Below are positions 34,139 through 44,008 of a stretch of DNA of 64,000 nt, in pieces. The translations under genes and the position numbers were made by a program. This DNA is from Porphyra umbilicalis (Eukaryota; Rhodophyta; Bangiophyceae; Bangiales; Bangiaceae). Under the pieces are notes generated by a model. It ran no database searches. It was not told where the DNA came from and saw only the letters and a list, made by a program, of their open reading frames with translations. The first letter of the stretch is position 1, and every line of letters starts with the position of its first letter. The stretch lies in NCBI GenBank assembly GCA_002049455.2, contig KV918923.1, positions 102,493-166,492 on the forward strand, in the 5' to 3' direction.

Positions 34139-35436
34139 CTCGGTACCGCTTGGCCATTACGCAGAAGATGCTTGAGCGTGCAGGTTTGGCGAGCTCTTCT
34201 ACTAATGATTTGTGGGGGAGTGAGGGGACTGATGGTTCTATCGGTGGTGTGAGGAACGGCCGGGAGGCCGCCGCCGGTTCCGATGCGGTCGCCAGGTGCA
34301 GCTCCCCCGGCGGCAGCAGCGCCGCCATCGCCTGGCCCACCATCTTGGGCACCATGAACCCCCGCTGCAGCGGCAGCCTCACCTGCAGGACCTTCACCAT
34401 CACCACCCGCACTCTCACCCCCGTTAGTCCCTCGAGCATGTCTGCGGCGGCTCAGAAACGCGTCACGAAGGGCCTCTACACACATGTTGTGTAGAATGCA
34501 CACCGCTTTGTAGGTCATAATCAGCTGCTTCACGAAGCGGCACCGTCCTGTGTGCAAGGCAATGTGAAACCCCTTAGTCAGGACGCCAAACAGCCGCTCA
34601 ACATCTCTGCGAATCGTGTCCTGCAGACGGTTGAACGTCTTTGCCTCGTCAGTCAATGGCATGGGGTGGGACGACACTAGGAAGGCATAACGAGGGTAGA
34701 TACCATCGACAAGGTAGTATGGTAGCGTGCGAGTTGTCCCGTTGATGGAAAAGGGCACATCCCGCGGCGGCCACCGGCGGGGGGTGACGTCGAGGCGAAG
34801 GGGCGATTGGTTCATAACGTTGATGTCGTTCAAGCTCCCAGGGGCACCGACAAACAGGTGCCAAATCCACAGGTCCTCATCGCAAACGGCCTCGACAAAA
34901 ACGCCGCGCGAGCCCTTCCGGCTCTGATACGCGCCCGCCATGCCCGTCGGGCACTGATGCCACTCCCAGTGCGTGCAGTCCAGCGAGCCCATGCATCCAT
35001 GAAAGCCACGCTCCACATTGCGCTCCATCATGTTCTTCAGCTCCAAATTGTTAGGACGGCGCAGGTAGGATGGTCCCCACCGCCGCACAATGAACTCCAG
35101 CAATAGCTTTGTCGCTTGCGCCATAGTAGAACGAGAGAGGCGCACGTACTCGTCCGCACGGTCGGCCGCCTCGCCGTACGCGATGACGCGGAAGGCGGCA
35201 ACGACCTTCTGAAGAATGTCGGCCTGCAGGCGACCCGTCGCGTTGATGCGCTGCTGGAAGAACGGCTCGTCCTTCACTGCCTGGTAGACGCGACGAGACA
35301 CACTGCGCGGGACGCGAAACCGCGTCTCAAAGTCACGGTCTTCGTAGATGGGAGCCTCCGCGTTGACCCCAAAGTAGTCGCGCTGGATGTTGAAGAGCCC
35401 AGCGGCAAAGTCGCGCCGCTTGATGACACAAGGCAC
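34105..35436 (-). CDS. PIF/Harbinger-type transposase
   Basis: The 443-aa frame matches the plant transposon protein family (DDE_Tnp_4/PF04827 type). The N-terminus has KRRDFAAGLFNIQRDYFG and FETRFRVPRSVSRRVY, a helical DNA-binding region. The catalytic core shows the first Asp in GSLDCTHWEW, the second in GAPGSLNDINVM and the Glu in RRDVERLFGVL, then ILHNMCVEALRD. The acceptor of strand transfer in this family is usually a TWA trinucleotide. The frame opens with GTG and has an in-frame stop just upstream, so the original ATG may be mutated or lie in a short upstream exon. Its last ~14 codons run into the hAT insertion. The C-terminal 130 residues are Gly/Ala/Pro-rich. It converges on the SANT-like partner gene. 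Confidence 0.87.
   Translation of the reverse strand: MPCVIKRRDFAAGLFNIQRDYFGVNAEAPIYEDRDFETRFRVPRSVSRRVYQAVKDEPFFQQRINATGRLQADILQKVVAAFRVIAYGEAADRADEYVRLSRSTMAQATKLLLEFIVRRWGPSYLRRPNNLELKNMMERNVERGFHGCMGSLDCTHWEWHQCPTGMAGAYQSRKGSRGVFVEAVCDEDLWIWHLFVGAPGSLNDINVMNQSPLRLDVTPRRWPPRDVPFSINGTTRTLPYYLVDGIYPRYAFLVSSHPMPLTDEAKTFNRLQDTIRRDVERLFGVLTKGFHIALHTGRCRFVKQLIMTYKAVCILHNMCVEALRDAFLSRRRHARGTNGGESAGGDGEGPAGEAAAAAGVHGAQDGGPGDGGAAAAGGAAPGDRIGTGGGLPAVPHTTDRTISPLTPPQIISRRARQTCTLKHLLRNGQAVPSRGCQDMDFGP
34139..34146. repeat. Right 8-bp target site duplication (CTCGGTAC)
   Basis: Exact copy of 32674-32681, directly after the terminal TGACAACCCCTG of the hAT element. Confidence 0.93.
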
Positions 35437-35510
35437 GGTTTACTTGCCGGCGACGACGGTGCCTCCCACCGTCGTCGCCCTTCGTCCTAAAAGGGCGGAA
35501 ACCGTTGCGT

Positions 35511-35540
35511 GGGCCCAATTCCCCTAATGGGAATTGGCCC
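35511..35540. repeat. Short palindrome upstream of the transposase (possible element end)
   Basis: GGGCCCAATTCCCC is followed by TAA and then TGGGAATTGGCCC, a palindrome with one extra C in the left arm. A TAA at the junction fits the Harbinger target site, so one arm may be the terminal repeat. I could not find the matching left end. Confidence 0.45.
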
Positions 35541-35643
35541 GCGCCGCCGACCAACCAATACAACGAACTACAATGCAAGACAAAGTCCCCCAATGCGGTA
35601 AGTAGATACGAGGGGAAATCGGGACCGGGCGCCCCTACCTGAC

Positions 35644-36375
35644 GTGGCGGCCGGTCGCGCGACCACGCGGGAGCGCTCGCCGCCCGACATAACCGCCGCC
35701 CCGCGCGGGCCCGCCGGCCGCGGCTACGCGCCGCCACGCCGGGTTGCACGCACCGCACGGCCCCAGCCCCAGTGTGGGCGCAATGCCCGTGCCCCGAGGG
35801 GACACCAGGCCCGTGTGTCGGTGGGGATCGTGTCCGCCCGACCCCGGCTCCCCCCGCGCGGTGCCCCGGCACCAACCCCGACCGGGTGGTGCTACAACCA
35901 GCTGTGGACAGACGTTATCGTCGCCGGGTACTTTGAGGGCCTGGGCGTGGACCTGAAGAGCATGACCAAGGAGATGGCCATCGAGCTGCTGGCCAATGAT
36001 GCGTTCTTCTTGACGCCCAAGGGGCGCAAGGCGTGCCTCGATGCCCTTACCAAGCTCTTCATCTTCGTAGGCGCCTCCAGCCGGGTTAATCAGCCGGACG
36101 GGCCGACGGGCGAGCGCACCGTCGCGAGCCGCGGGCCCGCGCGCTCGCTTGCGCCTTCACTCGCTGCAGCCTCAAGCGCCTGCCGAGGCCACCCCCCCCT
36201 CGCAAGCGCCTGCCCTTGCCGACGCCGACCCCCCCCAGCTGCAACCACGGCCGTTACGGCTGGCTACGGCCGAGCCGCTACGGCTCGCTGCGGCTCGCTA
36301 CTACAGCTGGCTACGGCTCGCTCGCTACGGCTCTCCCGCTACGCCCACTACGACCCGCTTCGGCCGGTTCGCTAA
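35644..36375 (+). other. ORF with a short protein-like core, unknown
   Basis: The central part, LWTDVIVAGYFEGLGVDLKS and EMAIELLANDAFFLTPKGRK, with LTKLFIFVGASS after it, has balanced composition and looks like coding sequence (about 35880-36090). The flanks are Arg/Pro/Ala-rich and continue into the 33-bp repeat. It may be a fragment of a transposon gene next to the Harbinger unit. No family recognised. Confidence 0.35.
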
Positions 36376-36525
36376 GGAGAGCTACGTCCCGCTACGGCCG
36401 GATCGCTACGCCCGCTACCCCCCGCTACGGCCGGGTCGCTACGCCTACTGCGCCCCGCTACGGCCGGGTCGCTACGCCTGCAACGCCCCGCTACGGCCAG
36501 ATCGCTACGCCTGCTGCGCCCCGCG
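36230..36525 (+). repeat. Minisatellite of CTACGGC units, 33-bp period at its end
   Basis: Short (GGCTACGGCT)-like units grade into a regular 33-bp repeat built on CCGCTACGGCCGGGTCGCTA (about four copies, 36385-36525). In one plus frame it would encode an 11-residue repeat (PRYGRVATPAT), but no gene context supports translation. Confidence 0.75.
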
Positions 36526-36529
36526 ACTT

Positions 36530-38072
36530 ACCCATATCCGTGCCACGTGTGCGGACACGTTTCGCACAGTTGATCACCCCTCTTGACATCGAAGGCATCG
36601 GCCACAATTGGGAAGACCGTAAGACCACAAAAATATATTTCAACCACACTCCCAGTTGTTGTGGCAGCGGCGGTTCGCGGCGTTTGCGGCCCACATGGAC
36701 CAGACCCCGTGTTTTCATCCCGCGCTTGTGCGGCGCCATGGCTGTCCAATGTGTTCGTGAACGCGCTGAAAATCATGTAAGGAGCGACTGAAGGCCGCAA
36801 TCGCATCCGGAACTGCCAAGTATGCTAAATGTGGAGCTATTTTTAGAACAGTAGTGCGTACCTTTCCTGTGGCTGGCACCTCGTTATGAGACCATTCTCA
36901 AACAGGGATTTTAAAGTTACTTTTTGTTCAAGACAGAGAGTGCGTCAGGGAATTTCGTGCATTACACGCTTTACAGCTAGTCGTCGTTGCCTGCTGCCCA
37001 CCAATGACGTGAAGAAGCTTAGGCTGGAACCGGCGCACCGCCACCCGCAGCCTCCCAGGCTTTTGACAGCTTGAAAAAATTCCCGCGACACTGTCGAAAG
37101 TGACAGCGGCGGTCGCGGCGTTGTGGGGCGCCCCCGCGCGTGCAGACAGGAACGGACAGGGAGGACGGCCACCGCTCGACCGCCCCACGACCCCCCTTGC
37201 CACGGCCCCATACGCGCTGGCGCGCAACGTCAGTGCGCACGGCCGCGTCTGGAGGCGCGCACGCGCCGTGCCCACGCCCGCCGCGTCGGGGACGCCGCCG
37301 CGGGCTCGGTCGGCCACCGGGAGCCGCGGTGCCACGGCGTCCCGCCGCCGGCGCTACCGCCGCCTCCCTACGTCTGCCCACAGCCGCCGCGCCGCGCTCC
37401 CGGTGGGGGTCCCGCTCGCTGCAAGGCGGTGGTTGGGTGACGGGGGGCACCGCGGTGCTTGCTGCGCTTGCGACGCGTGTGTGTGTGTGCAACATTCGAC
37501 GAGCGGGTGGGTCGGACGTCTGGGCGGAGAGGGGAGGGGGTGAGGGAGGCGGTCTGCGCCGTGTCGTTGGGTAGCGCACCGTGGTGTCCGGTCGAGTACA
37601 TCGGTCCGTTGGTGCGAGGTGTTGCCGGTCAACGCACCATCGGTTGATTTGGTGCTGCAGGCCTGTGGTGAGGGAGTGCTGCGATCTACCATCGGGATTG
37701 TCCTCGTGTGGCAGTGACCTGTCAACTCTTCGTCAGCGGTGGTCACCGGAGCTGTGGGGGGAGCTGTACCGCGTGCGTGGTGGTGAATGAACGGCAGGTG
37801 TTGGCGAGCCAGCGGGCGGGTTGGCGTACGAGCTGCCCACGAGCGGCGTTGCGGCTGACCTACACCTCCAGGTTGTCCGATCGGGTGTTGCACCTGCCCA
37901 CCTTGTCCAGCATTTGCAAGGTGTTGCCGTAGCCGCTGGCGGTGTGATCTGCGTCGGTTCGCCCGCGTATCCCGCTCGTTTTGTGGTGTTTTCCTTGCTG
38001 AGGGACGAGCGTGCGTGTTGCCTGTTGGTGCATCGCACGTTGGCCTCGTAGCCGCCGCTGCCCATCTTCGCG
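36530..38072. other. Spacer upstream of the PP2A subunit gene
   Basis: No gene recognised. A moderate-GC part (36530-37080) is followed by a GC-rich part with overlapping low-complexity ORFs on both strands. The last few hundred bases should contain the promoter and leader of the gene that starts at 38073; no TATA box stands out. Confidence 0.35.
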
Positions 38073-41000
38073 ATGGACATCGACAGTGCTGCGGTGACCG
38101 ACGCGCCCGTCTCGGCGCGGAGGCTACCGCCGCCTTTGGCACTGCATCTGGACTTGCCACCACCAGACGACTCCGAGGCGCCAATGGACGTGGACGCTGC
38201 GGCTGCTGGGGCGGCGGCTGCTGCTACGGCTGCCGGCATGGGTGCCATGACCACCTCGGGTCAGGCGGCTGTGGCCACCGCAGCAACAGCCGCCGCTTCC
38301 GTCCCCGCCGCCGTTCCCCACTCCCCCAGTGTCGGAGCGGGCGGGTTGGGCGGCGTCACGGGCGGCAGCGCTGGCGGTGGCCACAGCGGGTCGTCGTCGG
38401 TGTTGAAATCGTTGGCGGCGGCACCGGCAACGATTGGGTTCCTGCCCCCCGCCCCTGGCGCTACGCTGGCTGCAGGCGACTCAGACGCAGCGCCCTACGC
38501 CAAGATCAAGCTGGATGAGCTGTTCTTCACATGGCTCTCCCGGGCAGACATCCGGCTGCTGGTGGCATCGCTGTTGGAAGACGCCGCAGCGGGGCGCCCG
38601 CTGCCGCCGCCGCCGCAGTCCTCCATCCATGGAGCCGTCTCAGGCGGAGGCGCCCACCCTGGTGGGCCCGCCTCGCCGAGCTCCGCCGCACTGCACGGTG
38701 GTGGGTCCGCCGCTGGTCTCGACCCGAATTCAGCAGGCTCCCCGCCACACGGAGCGGCGCATGCGCCCGGCCACGGGCACTCCCCGTCGGCGCTTGGTGG
38801 GACTCCGACGGCGGCATTGTACAGCCGGGGCGCGCTGCCGCTGACACCGTCCTCCCCTGTCTCCCGGTTTATCTCTGCGAATGTCGCGCCGCCGTCGCCG
38901 CGATCCCCCAACCGGTCGGTGTTTAAGCTTACCTCATCGCCGTCGTCGACACCCTCCTCGGCGGCGGGCACACCCAAGCGATCGTCTTCACGGGCGCTGG
39001 TGGATGGGTCAGGCTCACCAAGCCGCGCCGTTGGTTCCGGGGCAACGCCTGATGTGGCGGGCACCGTCGCGGCGTCGCCCGCCTTCGCTGGCGCGCAGGT
39101 CGGTCGGACGGCTTCTTTTGACGCGACTGCGTTAGAGGACGCGGCGGCGGCAGCAGCGGTGACCAAGACGTCTGCCGACGGTGTGGGCGCTGCTGCTGTG
39201 GGCGGCGGCAGCGACGTGACGCCGGTGATCAAGCCGGGCGCTCAGCAGCCAGTTAGCGAGGTCGGTGATGCGCGGATGGAGCAAGAAATGCCGTCGTCGC
39301 GCGGCTCCCCTGCATCCCCTCGCCGCACCGCACTTGATGCCTCAACAGTACCTCCGGTGGTGGTGTCCCCGTTGCTGCCGTCGACGGCGGCGACGGCACC
39401 CGCCAGTGTCACTGGTGCGGCGGCGGCGGTAAACAAGGACGCCACAGCGGCTGCGGAAGATGCTATGGACAGTATAGCCCTTCACGACGCGCCCGAATCT
39501 AGTGTCCCGGCGTCGGGTGCGTCGAGCGACTCGGACATGGCCGACGTTGAATCGGAGGGGGGGGTGACGAGCTCCGTGGAGCGTGCCTCCACCACCGCAG
39601 TCGCCTCGTCGATGGGCGTCCCTGACGACGGTGCGGTGCTGGGCGTACCTGTCGTGGACGGGATTGACATGGATGACGACGACGGGGACCGGTCGGCGGC
39701 GCGCGGCGCGGGCGCAGACGGCGCCGCCACGGCTGGCCCTGTCGCGGCCACAGCGCGCGTGGGTGGGGCGGCGGGGGGGTTGGGGCTTGCTGCCGATCTC
39801 GGCGCCGCCCCCGGTGCTGCCAAGACGGAGCCGGGTGCGACTGCTCCCAGCGCGCCAAACGACGTGTCGACGACCCCGGGCGTTGCGGGCGCTCCATCTG
39901 CCGAGTCGGAGCAGATGGTCGATGACGTCACATTAACACCAGCACAGTCAGAGGACACGGTGATGGCGGGCACTGGCACCGCGGCGGCGGCGACGGTGGT
40001 TAAGAAGGACACGGCGACGGCGACCAAGCCGCCCGTGCCACGGCCACCGGCGTCCAAGCTCGCGGCGCAGGCCGCGTCTAAGGTGGCTCCCCCGCGAGAG
40101 GCGGGCGCGATCCCGCGCTTCTACTACCCCAGCGGCCGCGATGCGGAGGAGCGGGAGGTGCGGGAGCGGGCAGCTTCGGAGAAGTTTTGGGCTGGCCGTC
40201 GGGAGAACCCCGACGCACCCCTGACCGACGGGGAGGTGGCCAAGCTGGTCGTCGAAGTCGGCGGCCTGGCCTCCTTTTTCGCCACGCTCGTCCGCACCCG
40301 GATTATTGCATCCAAGGAGTGGAACTCGGAAGGTTCGGAGGTCCTCACCGAGGAGGCCTTCAAGCGCTGGTACGAAGCCGAGTGCGCGGGCGTGTCGCGT
40401 GACGACCGCATGTTCCGGGCGCTGCGGGGCGACGCGGACCGGGACTACGTGGTCGCGTCGGACTTTAAGGCTGTCCTCGACAGCCTCCTCGCGTGCCACC
40501 CAGGCCTCAACTTCCTCAACGCCACCCCCGAGTTCCAGCAGCGCTACGCCGAGACCGTCGTAGAGCGCATCTTTTACGGCTGTGCGCGCACGCACGCGGG
40601 CCGGTTGACTCTCCGCGACGTGCGGACGGCGCACCTGCTCGACACGCTGCTGCTGGTAGATGAGGAAGACGACATCAACAGGGAGCGGCGGTACTTCTCG
40701 TACGAGCACTTTTACGTGCTCTACTGCCGCTTCTGGGAGCTGGACAGTGACCACGACCTGCTCATCGACCGGGCGGACCTACAGCGCTACGGTGGGCACG
40801 CGCTCTCCTACCGCATCGTCGACCGGCTGTTTAGCGGTGCGGCGCGCCCGCTGGACGCGGCGCGCGAGTCGACCAACGGCAACGGGGGGGGCTTGATGGG
40901 CTATACCGACTTTGTGTGGTTCTGTCTCTCTGAGGAGGACAAGACTTCGGACACGGCGATTGACTTCTGGTTCAGGTGCGTCGACTTGGATGGGGACGGG

Positions 41001-41405
41001 GTCGTCACGCTGTTTGACTGCGAGTACTTCTACAAGGAGCAGCTGCGGCGGATGGAGAACCTTGGCCATGAGCCCGTGTCGGTCGAGGACATCCTCTGCC
41101 AGTTGCTCGACATGATTCGCCCTTCGGTTCGGCCGCCGCAGATCCGACGGCGGGACCTCAAGAGCTGCCGGCTAGCGCCCGCCTTCTTCAACGTGCTCTT
41201 CAACCTGAACAAGTTCTTTGCGCTGGAGAGCCGCGACCCGGTGGCGATCCGGCAGCAGCACGCGTCGCCCGAGCTGACCGACTGGGAGCGCTTTGCGGCG
41301 CTAGAGTACCTGCGGCTGTCGGCGGAAGAGGAGGATGCGGATGAAGAGGACTGGGACGACAACACCCGGGCGGCAGGTGCTATCATGGGGGAAGCTCCTT
41401 TTTGA
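38073..41405 (+). CDS. PP2A regulatory subunit B'' (TON2/PPP2R3 type) with a long low-complexity N-terminus
   Basis: One uninterrupted frame of 1110 aa, ATG to stop. Residues from about 680 to the end match the B'' family: IPRFYYPSGR, then WYEAECAGVSRDDRMFRALR, RIFYGCARTHAGRLTLRD, YFSYEHFYVLYCRFWELD, and two EF-hand loops, DSDHDLLIDRAD (residue 891) and DLDGDGVVTLFD (residue 971), then LKSCRLAPAFFNVLFNLNKF. B'' subunits bring the PP2A core enzyme to specific substrates and bind calcium; plant TON2 organises cortical microtubules. The first ~670 residues are Ala/Ser/Gly/Val-rich and acidic, with no domain, far longer than in plant TON2 (about 480 aa in all). Both EF loops end in Asp rather than Glu. 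Which B'' subtype it is remains open. Confidence 0.93.
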   Translation: MDIDSAAVTDAPVSARRLPPPLALHLDLPPPDDSEAPMDVDAAAAGAAAAATAAGMGAMTTSGQAAVATAATAAASVPAAVPHSPSVGAGGLGGVTGGSAGGGHSGSSSVLKSLAAAPATIGFLPPAPGATLAAGDSDAAPYAKIKLDELFFTWLSRADIRLLVASLLEDAAAGRPLPPPPQSSIHGAVSGGGAHPGGPASPSSAALHGGGSAAGLDPNSAGSPPHGAAHAPGHGHSPSALGGTPTAALYSRGALPLTPSSPVSRFISANVAPPSPRSPNRSVFKLTSSPSSTPSSAAGTPKRSSSRALVDGSGSPSRAVGSGATPDVAGTVAASPAFAGAQVGRTASFDATALEDAAAAAAVTKTSADGVGAAAVGGGSDVTPVIKPGAQQPVSEVGDARMEQEMPSSRGSPASPRRTALDASTVPPVVVSPLLPSTAATAPASVTGAAAAVNKDATAAAEDAMDSIALHDAPESSVPASGASSDSDMADVESEGGVTSSVERASTTAVASSMGVPDDGAVLGVPVVDGIDMDDDDGDRSAARGAGADGAATAGPVAATARVGGAAGGLGLAADLGAAPGAAKTEPGATAPSAPNDVSTTPGVAGAPSAESEQMVDDVTLTPAQSEDTVMAGTGTAAAATVVKKDTATATKPPVPRPPASKLAAQAASKVAPPREAGAIPRFYYPSGRDAEEREVRERAASEKFWAGRRENPDAPLTDGEVAKLVVEVGGLASFFATLVRTRIIASKEWNSEGSEVLTEEAFKRWYEAECAGVSRDDRMFRALRGDADRDYVVASDFKAVLDSLLACHPGLNFLNATPEFQQRYAETVVERIFYGCARTHAGRLTLRDVRTAHLLDTLLLVDEEDDINRERRYFSYEHFYVLYCRFWELDSDHDLLIDRADLQRYGGHALSYRIVDRLFSGAARPLDAARESTNGNGGGLMGYTDFVWFCLSEEDKTSDTAIDFWFRCVDLDGDGVVTLFDCEYFYKEQLRRMENLGHEPVSVEDILCQLLDMIRPSVRPPQIRRRDLKSCRLAPAFFNVLFNLNKFFALESRDPVAIRQQHASPELTDWERFAALEYLRLSAEEEDADEEDWDDNTRAAGAIMGEAPF

Positions 41406-42375
41406 TAATATTTTTCCGGTTTCTTGGTCTCTTGCTTGTTCTTTCTCTTCGTGTCTCTTCCTCTTTTCCTCTTTTCCTCTTTTTCTCCTTTTGTGTCTGT
41501 TGATGTTACGCCAGCCGCGGCGCGTTGGCCACCCCCTCGCACCCTCGCCCCTCGTCTTATCCACTTTGCTGATGATCTCCTTGGTAGAGCCGCTGGGCCG
41601 GCGGCCGCAGCTGGGGGTCCCACTCCTGGCTGCGGCGTGCGACGCGGAAGTGATGGTATCCGTCTTTATCAGGCGGAGTGTCGGCGTGGAGGCGATAGAC
41701 AGGTCTCGCAGACGTGAGACAAAAAAAGTCAACTAGGCTGCTGCTTGGCAGCTTTTGTTTTTACCTGCAGGTTGCCATTGTCTGCGGACGCGGACGCCAC
41801 ATGTTGCTTGGGGGGGCGGGGGGGGGTGGTTGTCATTTGATAACTTCGCTCCTATTCCCGCTGTTTTGCGGGGAATATGGCGCGTCGCCAAAGAATGATC
41901 GGATCCGAGCAAGTTCCACAGCAAGTTGCAGCATGCTGTGACCGTGCTGTGACTGTGTTTTGAAATAAAATTGCATGCTGAGGGCTCCTGGATGGCTCTG
42001 TGGGAGGCAAGGGCGATCACAGCAATTTTGAATTCTATGCTGTGAGCTGCTGTGAACTGCTGTGACTTGCTGTGAGCGTTTCTCAGATCCGATCATTCTT
42101 TGGCGACGCGCCATAGCTGGGTTTTCCCTACAGGTTGCTGCGCAGCAGCAGCTGCCGTCCTGCAACAGTAGTCACGACGTCCGTGTGACGACGACGCGGC
42201 TTACACGTCTCTTCCCGTTGATCCGCACGGCAACGGCAGCCGCCGACCCCACTACTGGCACCCGCCCAACCGCTTCCACCGCGCAGCCTGCCCCCGGGGG
42301 CCCCCGCGCCCGCCGTCGCCGCGGTCGCCTGCTCGACCCACCCCCCGTTCTTGCCCTCTGCCCCTCCCACCCGTA
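41406..42375. other. Intergenic between PP2A B'' and N6AMT1, contains a MITE
   Basis: A T-rich tract just after the stop is probably the 3' untranslated region of the PP2A gene. The rest holds the inverted-repeat element at 41876-42115 and then the promoter of the methyltransferase gene. An AATAAA lies at 41962 but inside the element. Confidence 0.5.
41876..42115. mobile_element. MITE-like element with perfect 30-bp terminal inverted repeats
   Basis: The 30 bp at 41876-41905 (TATGGCGCGTCGCCAAAGAA...) recur as an exact reverse complement at 42086-42115. Between them are at least six GCTGTGA motifs in one orientation and TCACAGC in the other. It is 240 bp long and non-coding. No clear target duplication is visible, so the superfamily is unknown. 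Confidence 0.8.
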
Positions 42376-43631
42376 ATGACCACCCTGGAGACGGCCACCG
42401 TGTACCCCCCCTCGGAGGACACGTACCTCCTCCTCGACGTGCTCGCCGCCGACGTCCCGACGCTCCCCCTCCTCGCCGCCGCCCCCCCGCGGCAGCGGCA
42501 GCGGCGGCGGCGGCGGCGGCGGCAGCGGCAACCCCCACCGTCGCAGCCACCACACTTTGACGTGGCTCCTGCGCGCGCCCCCCCCCCCCCCCCACCCCCC
42601 ACCCCCCGCCGCCGCTGCACGTGCTCGAAGTCGGGTGCGGGTCGGGGGCGGTCATTACAGAGCTGGCGGCCACCCTCGGGCGCTGCACCGCCCGCCCCGT
42701 GGTGGCCGCAGCGACGGATATCAGTCGGGACGCGGCGGCGGCGACGTGGACAGCGTCGGGGGGGGGGGTCGGCGTCGTCCTCGCCGACCTCTTTGGGGGG
42801 TGCTGGCGGCCGCTCGCGGCGGGCGACGGCGGCGGCGGCGGCGGCGGCGACAGTGGCGGTGGCGGTGGCGGTGGCGGTGGCGGTGGCGACCGGGGGGGGT
42901 GTTGGGACTTGGTCGTCTTCAACCCGCCGTACGTGCCAACGTCGGAGGCGGAGTTGGCCGCCGCCACGGCGGGCGGGATTGAGGCTGCGTGGGCGGGGGG
43001 GGCGCACGGGCGGGTGGTGATTGACCGCTTTCTGGCCGTGATGGGCGTACGTTAGGGGGGGGGGGGTCAGCGGGAGGGGGGCGGCTGTGAGGGTTATCGG
43101 CCGAGGACGTGGGTGGGGGTCGGGGCTGCCGCGACCGACGTGAGTGGGGGTGGGGGTGCCCCGGAGCAACGCGGCCTGTGGTGTGGTAGACGGCTGCGCG
43201 CAAGCACACGCAGCGGCCGCCAGGCACCCGCGGCCTCTGCTTGCGGCTGCGGCGTTAGCGGCACCATAGCGGCAACTAACACGTGCGGTCTGCCCGCGTG
43301 CCGCCCACCGGCGGCACCCCTCCATGCCCGCCGCCCTGCTGCAACCCCCCCCCCCCCCCCTCGGCTGCTCGCGCGTTCCCGCACTGCCCCTCCCCCCCCC
43401 CCCGCAGAACGAAGTGACCGACGGCGGCGTCGTCTACCTGCTGCTGCTCGCGGCCAACAAGCCCGCCGAAGTGGCGGCCGTCGCCACGTCCGCGGGCTTT
43501 GACGCCGTCACCGTGGAGAGCCGGTGGGGGGGGGCGGAGCGCCTGTGCGTGCTGCGCCTCACGCGGCGGCCTCGGGGTTGGCGGGGGGGGGGGGGGGGGG
43601 GGGGGGTGCCGGCGCCGAGGCCGACGCGTAG
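42376..43631 (+). CDS. eRF1 glutamine methyltransferase (N6AMT1/HEMK2/Mtq2 type), two exons
   Basis: ATG 42376 gives VYPPSEDTYLLLDVLAAD, the conserved N-terminus of the family. After an Ala/Gln/Pro-rich insert the frame shifts in a C run near 42585, then continues LEVGCGSGAVITELAA (SAM-binding motif I), VVAAATDISRDAAAAT, and VVFNPPYVPTSEAEL with the NPPY active-site motif. A poly-Gly insert (about 42815-42895) interrupts the domain before NPPY. The first exon ends at 43046 and a 361-nt intron (GTACGT ... CCCCGCAG) leads to exon 2 at 43408, phase 0, encoding GGVVYLLLLAANKPAEVAA and ESRWGGAERLCVLRLT, matching the family's C-terminus. The end is uncertain because of a 24-G run at 43578; a TAG at 43629 fits best. 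The enzyme methylates Gln of GGQ in eRF1 with Trm112. Confidence 0.88.
43047..43407 (+). other. Intron of the N6AMT1-type gene (361 nt)
   Basis: Starts GTACGTTAGG and ends in a long C tract and GCAG. Splicing joins DRFLAVMG to NEVTDGGVVYLL in phase 0, where the family is continuous. Several long C and G runs lie inside. Confidence 0.82.
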
Positions 43632-44008
43632 GCAAGTAAAAAGGGTGGGGGCCCGTACGACAGCACCCAACACGCAGTGTCTTTTGTTTCTGGCGCTCGT
43701 GCACGCGGCGGCGGCCGTCGCTGACCGCCCGCCCGCCCATCCCGTGTCGCCCCGACGGGTGGGTGGCCGGCAACCACCAATGCACCCGGCTCCGCGCTCA
43801 CCCGTCTGCGCGGGCATCCACGCATCGGCCCGCCCGCCCGCCCGCCGCGCTCCCATCCCCGCCTCCCCGCGCGGTCGTTACGCACGCCCTCACGCCGCCA
43901 CCCCCGCCCGCCATAAAGAAAAGAAAAACCAAGCACACAAGACAGCACGCAGCACATTCGGCCAGAAGGGTCCCCCCCCCCCCACCCCACGCGCGCTGGG
44001 TTCCCCCC

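Noticed and set aside
36216-36791. ORF encoding an 11-residue repeat
   Set aside because: The frame simply follows the 33-bp minisatellite and has no conserved part outside it.
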